From the NCBI GenBank assembly GCA_002336105.1, contig DDEQ01000031.1:1-41185 (forward strand): DNA of 41,185 bases, in the 5' to 3' direction. Positions 23,741 to 31,912 of this stretch are shown here, piece by piece (the first letter of the stretch is position 1; every line of letters begins with the position of its first letter). The notes beneath the pieces were generated by a model. That model was given only the letters and a program-made list of their open reading frames with translations. It had not been told where the DNA came from and did not search any database. This DNA is from Chthonomonas sp. UBA1950 (GTDB lineage Bacteria > Armatimonadota > Fimbriimonadia > Fimbriimonadales > Fimbriimonadaceae). Both the position numbers and the translations under genes were made by a program.

Positions 23741-24602
23741 GAACCTTCCAAAAGGTTCCGACTTTCGCTCTGTACTGAGCCTTCTTCGTCACGCTTAATA
23801 GCAGATAGACCATCAGCCGGAGCAGCGCACCCATCCTGTCGATCAGCAAACAGCAGAGCTTTGCAATAACACCGTGATGGATGGCGAAGTACAGTTCCTT
23901 TCCTGCATTATAACGAGCGATCCCTTTCCATGGGTCGCGCTTACTACTTGAACCCAATTCATGACTAAACACAGCCGACGGAACGTATAGGATCTTTCCA
24001 GTTGAACCTAGCCTGTAACAAAGATCGGTATCTTCGCAGTACAAAAAATACCGTTCATCCCAGATTTTCGATTGGCGCTGATTCCGAACCATCAAACAGG
24101 CTCCCATCACCTGTGCAGTGTCAATCGGTTCATCATTCACGGCCAGAGTAGATGTTGTCCAGTAGGAGTGGAAGATCTTTTCGAGAAAGGTTTGTTCAAG
24201 TAGCACTCGCCAAAGTGTTAGTTCGTTCGACGTGCTGTTTTGCAGGGAACCATCGAGGTTGAGTAGCTTGCCCCCAGCAACTACCACTTTGGGATCGTCA
24301 AATACTTTCGCCAAATCATTGATTGCACCAGGGTCAGCATAGGCGTCGCTGTTCAAAAAGAGAAGTAAGTCACCGCTAGCTATTGCCGCTCCAAGGTTAT
24401 TCGCCTTCGAGAATCCCCAATTTTCTGCTTCAGCTAGAAGCCGGACGGTAGGGAAGCTCAACGCAACCATCTCAGCCGATCCATCATTGGATGCATTATC
24501 GACAACGATCACTTCATGTTGATCGTCCAAGCATTCCAAGCACCTGCGGAGCTTCTCCTTTGTGCTGAAGCTCACTATGATTACGCTTACCTTTTGAGTC
24601 AT
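23706..24602 (-). CDS. GT2-family glycosyltransferase (rhamnosyltransferase-like)
   Basis: 298 residues. The GT-A fold begins KVSVIIVSFSTKEKL, followed by EVIVVDNASNDGS, ENWGFSKANNLG and the metal-binding LLFLNSDAYADPG. The segment GACLMVRNQ with YFLYCEDTDLCYRLG is typical of WbbL-like rhamnosyltransferases. A hydrophobic stretch near residue 255 suggests membrane association. It probably adds a sugar to the glycan exported by the neighbouring ABC pair; donor and acceptor are unknown. The last 35 bp are shared with the ATPase gene on the other strand. Confidence 0.88.
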   Translation of the reverse strand: MTQKVSVIIVSFSTKEKLRRCLECLDDQHEVIVVDNASNDGSAEMVALSFPTVRLLAEAENWGFSKANNLGAAIASGDLLLFLNSDAYADPGAINDLAKVFDDPKVVVAGGKLLNLDGSLQNSTSNELTLWRVLLEQTFLEKIFHSYWTTSTLAVNDEPIDTAQVMGACLMVRNQRQSKIWDERYFLYCEDTDLCYRLGSTGKILYVPSAVFSHELGSSSKRDPWKGIARYNAGKELYFAIHHGVIAKLCCLLIDRMGALLRLMVYLLLSVTKKAQYRAKVGTFWKVLTCPIQGPPRF

Positions 24603-24623
24603 TGCCCTAGTCCATGCTACAAT
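24594..24623 (+). promoter_or_regulatory. Promoter of greA, apparently leaderless
   Basis: -35 TTGAGT (24594-24599), 18-nt spacer, -10 TACAAT (24618-24623). The ATG is 8 nt behind the -10 box, so transcription would start at or next to the start codon. Confidence 0.6.
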
Positions 24624-24631
24624 ACTCGCTC

Positions 24632-25102
24632 ATGGCTAAGGAGATTCAGTTCACGCAAGAGGGATACGATAGGCTCAAAGCAGAGCTTGAGGAGCTTAAA
24701 GGTCCTGTCCGTATGCGTGTAGCAGAGGCAATTCGCGAAGCGAAGTCTCATGGAGACCTTCGCGAGAATGCAGCCTATCATGAAGCCAAGCTGAACCAAA
24801 CTCGACTTGAAAGTCGAATCGCCGACTTGGATAAGGCTATTCTGCTCGCGAAGATTGTTCACCGCCCAGAAAGTGCTGGTGCAAGCGCTCACTTGGGAAA
24901 CAAGGTCACGCTCGAAGATCTCGAGTTTGGCGATAGTTTCACAATTACGCTTGTGGGCAGTTTTGAGGCTGACCCGACAAAGGATCTGATCTCGATCGGA
25001 TCGCCACTGGGCGAATCGGTGCTCGGCAAAGTAGTTGGGGACGAAGTGGAAGTTGAAGCCCCAGGTGGGGTAAGTCAGTACCGTATTATTAGCGTAGACT
25101 AA
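24632..25102 (+). CDS. greA: Transcription elongation factor GreA
   Basis: 156 residues from ATG 24632 (MAKEIQFTQEGYDRL). An in-frame ATG at 24614 lies upstream of the -10 box and is rejected. It has the N-terminal coiled coil with the GreA tip (SHGDLRENAAYHEAK) and the C-terminal FKBP-like domain (GNKVTLEDL, SIGSPLGESVLGKVVGDEV). It enters the RNA polymerase secondary channel and stimulates cleavage of backtracked RNA. The stop overlaps the next gene by one base (TAATG). Confidence 0.96.
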   Translation: MAKEIQFTQEGYDRLKAELEELKGPVRMRVAEAIREAKSHGDLRENAAYHEAKLNQTRLESRIADLDKAILLAKIVHRPESAGASAHLGNKVTLEDLEFGDSFTITLVGSFEADPTKDLISIGSPLGESVLGKVVGDEVEVEAPGGVSQYRIISVD

Positions 25103-25836
25103 TGCCCGTGCGCACTTTGCTGTTTCCTTTTACGGTCACTATTCTTGCTTTGGCTGGATGTCAAAGCACGAGTAGTGACAGCAAAGTAGCGACTCAATCG
25201 TCGGCATCGCCCACAGAGACGGTATCTGCCGCCGTACAGATCACTTCTTCGTTTGGCCCAACGAACATTGGTCTCTATAGAGATGACCGAGTCGTTCGAG
25301 TCGGCGACGAGTGGGAGAAGGCACGTCTTGTGTTTCATGAACCGAACAAAGGCGCATACCATCTTCACGATCTACCGCCCCGGTTTGGCAAAGGATTTTC
25401 AGCCGATGGTTGGGAGTCAAATCGTGGCGAAGGGTTTGGAGTCATCAGTTATCAGGGCAGTATCGTAGCTGCGATGTATCAAGATCAAGGCGTAACCGAC
25501 CAGCTTGTTTCAGACATGGTCGCCCTGCATCGAAATGGAACCGCTGAGCTTTACCCACTGACAATCACAGGTCAAAAGGCACAGTATTGGTTTTGGACAA
25601 CGCAAGACGGAACTCAAAGGCTGATGATCTGCGCAGCAAAAGGGCCCCGTGGCACACATTTGACCATGGCGATGGGGCTGACAGATGTTTTGAAAGCAAT
25701 CGGGGTTAGCCCTGAAGATGCGAAAAAAGATGCGCAAACGTTGGACGAAGGAAGGGGGCCGGCGGTGAAAGCTGAGACTCCAACGCCAACCTTGACTCCA
25801 GAGCAAACCGCGACGGTTAAACCGCAAAAGCTATGA
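25102..25836 (+). CDS. Lipoprotein of unknown function
   Basis: 244 residues. A signal peptide with lipobox LAGC places the acylated Cys near residue 20. A Ser/Thr-rich linker follows, then a compact domain (about 45-205) with GDEWEKARLVFHEP, GVISYQGSIVAAMYQDQG and AQYWFWTTQDGTQRLMICAA, and a Pro/Thr-rich end. I do not recognise the family. It is coupled to greA by a one-base overlap, an unusual pairing, and its last 6 bp overlap the convergent plsY. Confidence 0.7.
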   Translation: MPVRTLLFPFTVTILALAGCQSTSSDSKVATQSSASPTETVSAAVQITSSFGPTNIGLYRDDRVVRVGDEWEKARLVFHEPNKGAYHLHDLPPRFGKGFSADGWESNRGEGFGVISYQGSIVAAMYQDQGVTDQLVSDMVALHRNGTAELYPLTITGQKAQYWFWTTQDGTQRLMICAAKGPRGTHLTMAMGLTDVLKAIGVSPEDAKKDAQTLDEGRGPAVKAETPTPTLTPEQTATVKPQKL

Positions 25837-26460
25837 TGCTTCGGGTTCTTTTTTCTTTAGTGAAAATTTTGATTCCTCGCCTTTCAAAAGTCTTTTAATG
25901 TTCGCGCCGTGACGTGCGACCGATAGCAAAACCGTCGGTATGGTGACGAGAGCCAACTCCTTGAAGCCGAAAACCGGAGCCCAGATTAGCACACTCGAAA
26001 CCCCAACGATGCTTGCGAGCGAAACGTATTTGGTGACTGCAAACACAACGATGAATCCAGAAATACAGATGATGGCTATGAGCGGATGAGTCGCTAAGAC
26101 CGCTCCAAACGCCGTTGCTACTCCTTTTCCGCCCTTGAACTTCATGAACGGGCTTAAACAATGCCCAAAGACGGCCCCGGTACCCGCGACGAACATCAAC
26201 GCATGTTCTTCCAGGTGGATGTTAGGCATCGGTAGCAAGACGAACTTGACGATCAGGGGAGGGATCGCACCTTTCAGTACGTCAAGAAGAAAGACTAGAG
26301 CGCCTAGTCCTTTCCCGAGTCCTCGAGCGACATTTGTCGCTCCAATGTTTCCGCTACCAACGCTCCTGATGTCGATTCCCTTCACTTTGGCAACAAGGAA
26401 GCCAGTAGGGATCGAGCCGAGTACAAATGAAGCGAGGACAAGAAGTATGAGGGTGGTCAA
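25831..26460 (-). CDS. plsY: Glycerol-3-phosphate acyltransferase PlsY
   Basis: 209 residues, integral membrane. It transfers acyl from acyl-phosphate to glycerol 3-phosphate, the first step of phospholipid synthesis. The three family motifs are present: GSIPTGFLVAK, GSGNIGATNVARGLGK, and FKGGKGVATAFG with GHCLSPF before it. Start is a TTG at 26460 that overlaps the stop of the GlnE-like gene (TTGA); there is no alternative start before the conserved motif, so translational coupling is likely. The C-terminus is basic. Confidence 0.95.
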   Translation of the reverse strand: MTTLILLVLASFVLGSIPTGFLVAKVKGIDIRSVGSGNIGATNVARGLGKGLGALVFLLDVLKGAIPPLIVKFVLLPMPNIHLEEHALMFVAGTGAVFGHCLSPFMKFKGGKGVATAFGAVLATHPLIAIICISGFIVVFAVTKYVSLASIVGVSSVLIWAPVFGFKELALVTIPTVLLSVARHGANIKRLLKGEESKFSLKKKEPEAS

Positions 26461-27701
26461 GCGCGAAGTCTCTCCAGAGATTCTAGATACAGTCTACGAA
26501 CACCTTCAATAACGTGCTCGTGGGTCTGCAATAGGCAGTTCGCATCTTTTAGCGACATGCTTTTTGCGAGCTTATCGAGTTTATCTGGATTCTCTGGCAA
26601 GATGTCAGTTTCCATTCCAAGAAGCCACAAACGATTTTGAGTGGTCAGCAAATGATGTCGAGCAACTAGGAGTTCTTCGATCTCCACTGCATTCATGAGT
26701 CGAACTCTGCCAAGCGTTTTAATTCGCAAAACCATGTCTGCATTTGATCCCGCTTTTGTGGCGGTTGGATACCGCATCTCGTGCAAATGAACCATCCAGT
26801 CAATGTCCGACAGACCACCATATCCCAACCGAACATTCCTTCTGACGTGCTTGGGTTGGACTTCTTCAGTCTCAATTCGTCGCTTAATCTTGACGAGTTC
26901 CTTTAATCTTTCGGGAGTTAGGGGCAAAGCGTATGCGCAATATTCAACGATTGCCCTAGCTTTGTCACTACCGTCAACCAATCGAGCGCTCCCCAGTGAG
27001 AAACGCTCGGACATGGTCATTCCGTCAAAATCGTACGTCTTAAACGCCGAATATGATTGACAAAGTTGTTCTTGGCGTTCACCCGGTCGAAAACGGACAT
27101 TTACTGAAAGCGGTGCGCCAAGTCTCTGAAGTCCGAACACAAATTCGACTAGATCCTTCGCTTGTGAGTTTGCTGCCGAAAGCGATAGTGAGTCATTGGC
27201 AAGTAAAAGCAGATCAATGGTCGAACTTGTTGAAGGCTCAAATGAGCCGGTGCACCCCAAAGTGAACACGTCAATATCGAGGTAAAGACGCTTTTTGATA
27301 TGTATCAAAAGCTGATCTTGAATAGCAGAAAACTGTGGCCCAAGATCGAAATCCTGGTTATAGAGCCAATTGAGGACAGCTTTTAGCCAAGCTGCTTTGT
27401 ACTTTTGCGCGACAACTCTCACAGAATCATCAACACGGAGATTTTCTAAGCCTTCAGATGGGAGTCGCTCGCTCTCAAAGTCAACATGAAATAGTTCTTG
27501 TGCTAACGAGTCCAGTCCGCATAGAACAGGGACGATTTGTGGACAAGCTTCTATGAGACGCCCAATTCGGTCAGCAACCTCAGGATGTTCAGAACAATAC
27601 TGCCAATAGTGCTCCGAGTTAGAAAGTGAATCCAACCACGCCGAGACTAGCTCCGAAGAGCTTCCAAAAACGGTTCTTATCTCGGTTTGATCTGCTGTCA
27701 T
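26457..27701 (-). CDS. Half-length GlnE-like protein (glutamine synthetase adenylyltransferase-related), degraded active site
   Basis: 414 residues from ATG 27701; a TTG at 27734 would add 11 residues. It aligns by eye with one half of GlnE: VNVRFRPGERQEQL, SAFKTYDFDGMTMSERFSLGSARLVDG, and GYGGLSDIDWMVHLHEM (GlnE has PGGIRDIEFLVQ). Full GlnE has two such halves and about 950 residues. The nucleotidyltransferase motif expected as SSDIDL here reads SSTIDL, so one metal-binding Asp is Thr, and the GKLGG-like segment is lost (TLGCTGSFE). Catalysis is doubtful. It may be a regulatory relic or a divergent enzyme. It is coupled to plsY. Confidence 0.65.
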   Translation of the reverse strand: MTADQTEIRTVFGSSSELVSAWLDSLSNSEHYWQYCSEHPEVADRIGRLIEACPQIVPVLCGLDSLAQELFHVDFESERLPSEGLENLRVDDSVRVVAQKYKAAWLKAVLNWLYNQDFDLGPQFSAIQDQLLIHIKKRLYLDIDVFTLGCTGSFEPSTSSTIDLLLLANDSLSLSAANSQAKDLVEFVFGLQRLGAPLSVNVRFRPGERQEQLCQSYSAFKTYDFDGMTMSERFSLGSARLVDGSDKARAIVEYCAYALPLTPERLKELVKIKRRIETEEVQPKHVRRNVRLGYGGLSDIDWMVHLHEMRYPTATKAGSNADMVLRIKTLGRVRLMNAVEIEELLVARHHLLTTQNRLWLLGMETDILPENPDKLDKLAKSMSLKDANCLLQTHEHVIEGVRRLYLESLERLRA

Positions 27702-27781
27702 CGGTCTATCCGAATTGATAAATGTTGGATTCAAGGTGAAAAGTTTACGCTTTAGCTTTGTCCGATTGCTGAAAGTAAACC

Positions 27782-28543
27782 TTAACGTTTCTTATGTTCA
27801 TTCTTAAGCGTTGGTTTCTGATCTGAGTTGTTCAGCTGAAATTTACACTTATGTTTCAAGATACACTCGCCGCAAAGCCTTTTCTGAGCCTTACAAACAG
27901 AACGGCCATGTTGAATAAGCGCAACGTGGTAACGATATGCAAGGAACTCGGGAACTAGCCCAACCAGAACATCATGCGCTTTAGCGGCGCCGATTCTCTT
28001 TTCATAAAGCCCGATTCGCCATCCGACTCGAAAAACGTGAGTGTCCACTGGCACGATGCCACGACCCATCGCAAAGCAGAGCACAATGCTGGCCGTTTTA
28101 GGACCAATCCCTGGGAGGGAAGTTAGCCATTCCCTGGCTGCCTCGATCGACATTTCTCTTAGGTTTTCAAGTGTGTATCCGCCGTTTCGCTCCTTGATTA
28201 TTCGGAGAGAAGACTGTATGGACGAAGCCTTTTGATTTACGAGGCCCGCCCGACGTATCACAGTAGCGAGTTGCGTTGGGTCCTCCGAGACGACTTCGTC
28301 CCAAGTGCGATATTTCTCGATCAGGCTATGAAAAGCGGGCATCGAATTAGTGTCTGCGGTGTTTTGACTCAGGATGCAACAAACTAACTCCGAGACAGGG
28401 TCCATGCGAGGTTCCCAATCAGGAGTGCCGTATTCACTTTCAAGTTGGAGAACAAGTTCCTCGATAGAACTCAGAGCTGAGCCGATTTTTGGTTCAGCCT
28501 GTAGGGAAGTGATTGACCCATGTAAGGTGACCTGTCGTTTCAT
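27782..28543 (-). CDS. nth: Endonuclease III-type DNA glycosylase/AP lyase
   Basis: 253 residues. The helix-hairpin-helix LPGIGPKTASIVL carries the catalytic Lys, and VPVDTHVFRVGWRIG the catalytic Asp. The [4Fe-4S] loop has the canonical C-X6-C-X2-C-X5-C spacing (CKAQKRLCGECILKHKC). It removes oxidised pyrimidines in base excision repair. The protein has an N-terminal extension of about 25 residues and a basic C-terminal tail compared with E. coli Nth (211 residues). Confidence 0.93.
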   Translation of the reverse strand: MKRQVTLHGSITSLQAEPKIGSALSSIEELVLQLESEYGTPDWEPRMDPVSELVCCILSQNTADTNSMPAFHSLIEKYRTWDEVVSEDPTQLATVIRRAGLVNQKASSIQSSLRIIKERNGGYTLENLREMSIEAAREWLTSLPGIGPKTASIVLCFAMGRGIVPVDTHVFRVGWRIGLYEKRIGAAKAHDVLVGLVPEFLAYRYHVALIQHGRSVCKAQKRLCGECILKHKCKFQLNNSDQKPTLKNEHKKR

Positions 28544-28591
28544 CGGATTTTTCTTCAGTCGAAATAGCTAAAGGCCCTGCAACTGACACCG

Positions 28592-28597
28592 TACAAT
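28592..28597 (+). promoter_or_regulatory. -10 box TACAAT close to the lipoprotein ATG
   Basis: TACAAT ends 7 nt before the ATG at 28605, in line with the leaderless pattern at greA. No good -35 is seen. Confidence 0.45.
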
Positions 28598-28604
28598 TAA
28601 GAGT

Positions 28605-29075
28605 ATGAGACGATGGGTTCTTGTTTTGGTAGGTGCGTTTCTTTGCGCATGCAGCAAGGCCCCGTCGCTTGTAGGGCAATGGACAGGCACGATAAAAGGA
28701 TTCGATGCAACCATCGAGTTCAAAGAGGACAACACATTTTTGATAAAAGGCTCGAACGCCGGCTATGACTTCGAAATTTCAGGTGACTATAAAAAAGAAG
28801 AGAAACGACTGACACTTACGCCGGGAAAGGTTGATGTCAAAGGCGTGCCGGAAGAGTACAAGCAAGTTGTCGACGCCTTTACAAAGGACTTGGTCAACAA
28901 ACCTTTTGGTGGTGATATAGAGTTCAAATCAGATGAGGAGTTGAATTGGAAGTTCAACCTCATCAAAGCCGACGCTAAGCCAACTGACCCTAAGGCTGCC
29001 ACGACTGCTACGACGAAGACGGCTACACCTCCAGCGGACGAAACCACCCTGAGACGGAAGAAGGTTAAAGCCTGA
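28605..29075 (+). CDS. Small lipoprotein with a lipocalin-like beta domain
   Basis: 156 residues. The signal MRRWVLVLVGAFLCAC ends in a lipobox with Cys at about residue 16. A beta-domain follows (LVGQWTGTI, DATIEFKEDNTFLIKG, YDFEISGDYKKEEKRLTLTPG) of the kind seen in DUF5640/lipocalin-like 'GxW' proteins, then a Thr/Ala/Pro-rich tail with a basic end. It should be membrane anchored facing the periplasm. Function unknown. It is divergent from nth. Confidence 0.75.
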   Translation: MRRWVLVLVGAFLCACSKAPSLVGQWTGTIKGFDATIEFKEDNTFLIKGSNAGYDFEISGDYKKEEKRLTLTPGKVDVKGVPEEYKQVVDAFTKDLVNKPFGGDIEFKSDEELNWKFNLIKADAKPTDPKAATTATTKTATPPADETTLRRKKVKA

Positions 29076-29116
29076 CTTGTGGCGCTCTATCTAGAGAGCG
29101 TTGCCCATAAACTTCA

Positions 29117-29131
29117 TAATAATGATTATCA
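29117..29131. promoter_or_regulatory. Fur-family box upstream of the first beta-barrel gene
   Basis: TAATAATGATTATCA matches the 7-1-7 Fur/Zur-type consensus TGATAATNATTATCA at all but one defined position. A -10-like TATGAT lies at 29138-29143, so a bound regulator would block the promoter. Which Fur-family member binds is not readable. Confidence 0.5.
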
Positions 29132-29242
29132 GAAGTATATGATTTCGCTTCTCTGGCAATTGAAGCGCAATAATTCTGAACCTCCACTAAACCGGCAATT
29201 TTGTGGGGATATACATGAGAAAGAAAAACCAGGAACTTCCTT

Positions 29243-30436
29243 ATGTTGGACATCCCACTTAATTTCAAAGCCCTCGATAATGTTCTTATCAAAATTTCAC
29301 TTGAGTCACGCGTTCGATATGAGCGTCGACTAGACTCGGACTTCAATAGCGCTGTCGTTGACAACCGATCAGATCTGTTTCAGCGTTACCGCGTCGGTCT
29401 CGACGTTAAGTACAAGAAAGATCTTGAGATGAAAGTCGTTGGACAGCTGGCTGAGGTTGACTCTCAAGTATCGAACCAATCCTACGACCGCCTGGCTCTT
29501 CATGACCTCTCAGAAGCGTATGTGAAGATCAAAGATCGCGAATCATCGATCACCGTTGGTCGACAGAAGATCAAGAAAGGCGAAGAAAGACTGATTGGTT
29601 CTCTTGAATGGTCAAACACAGGTAGAGCCTGGGATGGAATTCGATACAATACCGAGGACGGATGGGATGCTTTCGTTGGCCGATTAGCGGTCAACAACCA
29701 AATGGCGAATCATGAGGCATACGTCGGCCTCGTCGCCAAAACTCATAAAGCTGGCGAGACGATGTTGATTGCAAAGATCGATCGCGACCCAACCCCGACC
29801 ACAGACGTTTACACGCTCAATCACCGGTACGTTGGAAATCATGGTTCGATCCTCTGGACTGCCGAAGGCTCGTACCAAACCGGCAAGGTGAACGACAAGG
29901 ATCTGAACGCCTTCGCTGCAACCTTACGCGGACAGTACAAGGCAAAAGCGAAACTCAGCCCATACTTCGAGTTCAACGTTGCATCTGGTGGTAACTCACC
30001 CACCACGACCAACACGTTTGATAACCTCTACCCAACGAACCACTACTATTACGGCTTACTTGACCTGAACGGCCTAAAAAACACCGTCCAGTATTCTATT
30101 GGCTTGGATTGGAAAGCCTGCAAATCGACCAAAGTCCACTTTTCTGCAACCCATTTTGAGCTGTTTGATGCTTCCGACGCCTGGTACAACGCATCAGGTG
30201 TTGCCAACACAGGTGCAGGCGGTGTCACCTACTACGACCCAACGGGTCAAATTGGTAAGACCCTCGGAAATGAATTTGATGTCTATGCGACCACTTCATT
30301 CTCAAAGCATTTACATCTCGAATATGGCGGCGGCTATTTCGTTCCAGGTTCATTTGTTAAGGCATCTGCTTTCAATGGCGGTGCTAACAACACTCGCCAA
30401 ATCTGGGGATACGTTCAAGCTACGATCAAATTCTGA
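29243..30436 (+). CDS. Alginate-export (AlgE)-like outer-membrane beta-barrel protein, no visible signal peptide
   Basis: 397 residues of alternating beta strands ending in Phe (YVQATIKF), the usual barrel-insertion signal. ITVGRQKIKKGEERLIGSLEWSNTGRAWDGIRYN matches the family pattern GRQ...RL.G...W.N.gR.fDG of alginate-export-type porins. It should let an anionic or sugar solute cross the outer membrane. No signal peptide is encoded: an in-frame TGA at 29216-29218 lies just upstream and the ATG at 29243 is the only start. A short out-of-frame ORF (29215-29262) with a better ribosome site overlaps the start. A Fur-type box precedes it. A paralogue lies at 32725-33894. Confidence 0.75.
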   Translation: MLDIPLNFKALDNVLIKISLESRVRYERRLDSDFNSAVVDNRSDLFQRYRVGLDVKYKKDLEMKVVGQLAEVDSQVSNQSYDRLALHDLSEAYVKIKDRESSITVGRQKIKKGEERLIGSLEWSNTGRAWDGIRYNTEDGWDAFVGRLAVNNQMANHEAYVGLVAKTHKAGETMLIAKIDRDPTPTTDVYTLNHRYVGNHGSILWTAEGSYQTGKVNDKDLNAFAATLRGQYKAKAKLSPYFEFNVASGGNSPTTTNTFDNLYPTNHYYYGLLDLNGLKNTVQYSIGLDWKACKSTKVHFSATHFELFDASDAWYNASGVANTGAGGVTYYDPTGQIGKTLGNEFDVYATTSFSKHLHLEYGGGYFVPGSFVKASAFNGGANNTRQIWGYVQATIKF

Positions 30437-30449
30437 TCAAGCGAATATA

Positions 30450-30486
30450 AGGGAAGTGGATTGCCACTTCCCTATTCCTTCATTTC
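30450..30486 (+). terminator. Intrinsic terminator after the first beta-barrel gene
   Basis: A perfect 10-bp stem AGGGAAGTGG/CCACTTCCCT with an ATTG loop, followed by ATTCCTTCATTTC. Confidence 0.8.
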
Positions 30487-30529
30487 GAACTAGGTCTTTC
30501 ATACCGAGTTCGGTAGACTTCACAGTTAC

Positions 30530-31903
30530 ATGCTTGATAATCTGACGCGCCGCCTTGCCGGGATTTTAGCCAAACTTTCCCAAAAGGGCAAGCTCACCGA
30601 AGATGACGTAACCGAGTTACTGCGCGAAGTCAGAGTCGCCCTCCTTGAAGCAGACGTTAACTTCAAGGTAGCCAAGGATTTCATTGCTCGGGTCAAAGAA
30701 AAAGCAGTCGGAGAAGACCTCTACGGAACCCTTTCTGCCGATCAAACTCTGATCCGTATTGTTCGCGATGAACTTACCGAGATTTTAGGTGGAGATAACA
30801 TCCCTAGGTTGGATTTTGGATCTCAGCCGCCAGCCGTTATTTTGCTTTGTGGCCTCCAAGGATCAGGAAAAACAACGACCGCTGCCAAGCTCGCCAAGTG
30901 GCTAATCGCTCAAGGCAAGAAGCCCATGATCGCAGCTTGCGACACTCAACGACCGGCTGCCGTGACTCAACTCGAGGTTCTTGGTGAGCAAGTCGGTGTA
31001 CCCGTCTTTAGCAAGATGGACGGCACAAAACCACCGGCCATTGCGAAGGAAGCTCTCGACCGTGCAAAGCATTTGATGCACGACGTCCTGATTGTTGACA
31101 CGGCAGGTCGTCTAACAGTCGACACGGACTTGATGGATGAACTGAAACAGGTTCACAAGGTGACATCACCCAATGAAACGCTTCTTGTTCTAGATTCGAC
31201 CACGGGTCAAGAGGCTGTCACGGTTGCCGAATCGTTCCATCAGACAGTCAGCATCACTGGAGCCATTTTTACAAAACTAGACGGTGATGCCCGCGGAGGC
31301 GCCGTTCTGTCCGTGCGGGCCGCGACCGGGGTTCCCGTTCGCTTTGTTGGTGTTGGCGAGCAAACTGAAGCGCTAGAACCGTTCTATCCCGACCGCATGG
31401 CTCAACGCATCATCGGTATGGGTGATGTCATGGGCATCATCGAAAAGGCTGAGCAAGCGTTTGAAGGGGAGGACGTGGAGAACATGGAGAAATCCATGAA
31501 GTCTGGCGAATTCGACTTCAACTTGATGCTTCAACAGTTTAAGATGATGCGAAAAATGGGGTCGATGAAGAACATTCTGAAGATGATCCCAGGAGCGGCG
31601 ACGATGATTCCCGAAGAAGCCCTCGATCAGGTGAACGACAAAGATATCAACCGAATCGAAGCCATTATCCTTTCAATGACGCCGAAAGAACGGACTAATC
31701 CAGACATCATCAACAGCTCTCGAAGGAAGAGAATTGCTAAGGGCTCGGGGCGAACTGTCGAAGACGTCAACAATCTCATCAAGCAACTTTACGAAATGAG
31801 ACGGACGATGAAGCAACTTACTCAGATGCAAAGCAAAATGGGCAAGTTAGCGAAGAAACAAGGCATGAGAGATCGTTTGTTGTCGCGGCGAAACAAAAAA
31901 TAG
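30530..31903 (+). CDS. ffh: Signal recognition particle protein Ffh
   Basis: 457 residues. The N domain is followed by the GTPase G domain: GLQGSGKTTTAAKLA (G1), DTQRPAAVTQLEVLG, DTAGR (G3), TKLDGDARGG (G4/closing loop). The Met-rich M domain (about 300-457: MLQQFKMMRKMGSMKNILKMIPG, SSRRKRIAKGSGRTVEDVN) binds 4.5S RNA and signal sequences. It targets nascent membrane proteins to FtsY and SecYEG. A phosphodiesterase gene follows after 9 nt. A -10-like TAGACT lies 10 nt before the ATG. Confidence 0.97.
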   Translation: MLDNLTRRLAGILAKLSQKGKLTEDDVTELLREVRVALLEADVNFKVAKDFIARVKEKAVGEDLYGTLSADQTLIRIVRDELTEILGGDNIPRLDFGSQPPAVILLCGLQGSGKTTTAAKLAKWLIAQGKKPMIAACDTQRPAAVTQLEVLGEQVGVPVFSKMDGTKPPAIAKEALDRAKHLMHDVLIVDTAGRLTVDTDLMDELKQVHKVTSPNETLLVLDSTTGQEAVTVAESFHQTVSITGAIFTKLDGDARGGAVLSVRAATGVPVRFVGVGEQTEALEPFYPDRMAQRIIGMGDVMGIIEKAEQAFEGEDVENMEKSMKSGEFDFNLMLQQFKMMRKMGSMKNILKMIPGAATMIPEEALDQVNDKDINRIEAIILSMTPKERTNPDIINSSRRKRIAKGSGRTVEDVNNLIKQLYEMRRTMKQLTQMQSKMGKLAKKQGMRDRLLSRRNKK

Positions 31904-31912
31904 AGAAAGCCA

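Noticed and set aside
29079..29333. 84-codon open frame before the first beta-barrel gene
   Set aside because: It spans the Fur-type box and promoter region and overlaps the barrel start in another frame; no signal peptide that could serve the barrel.
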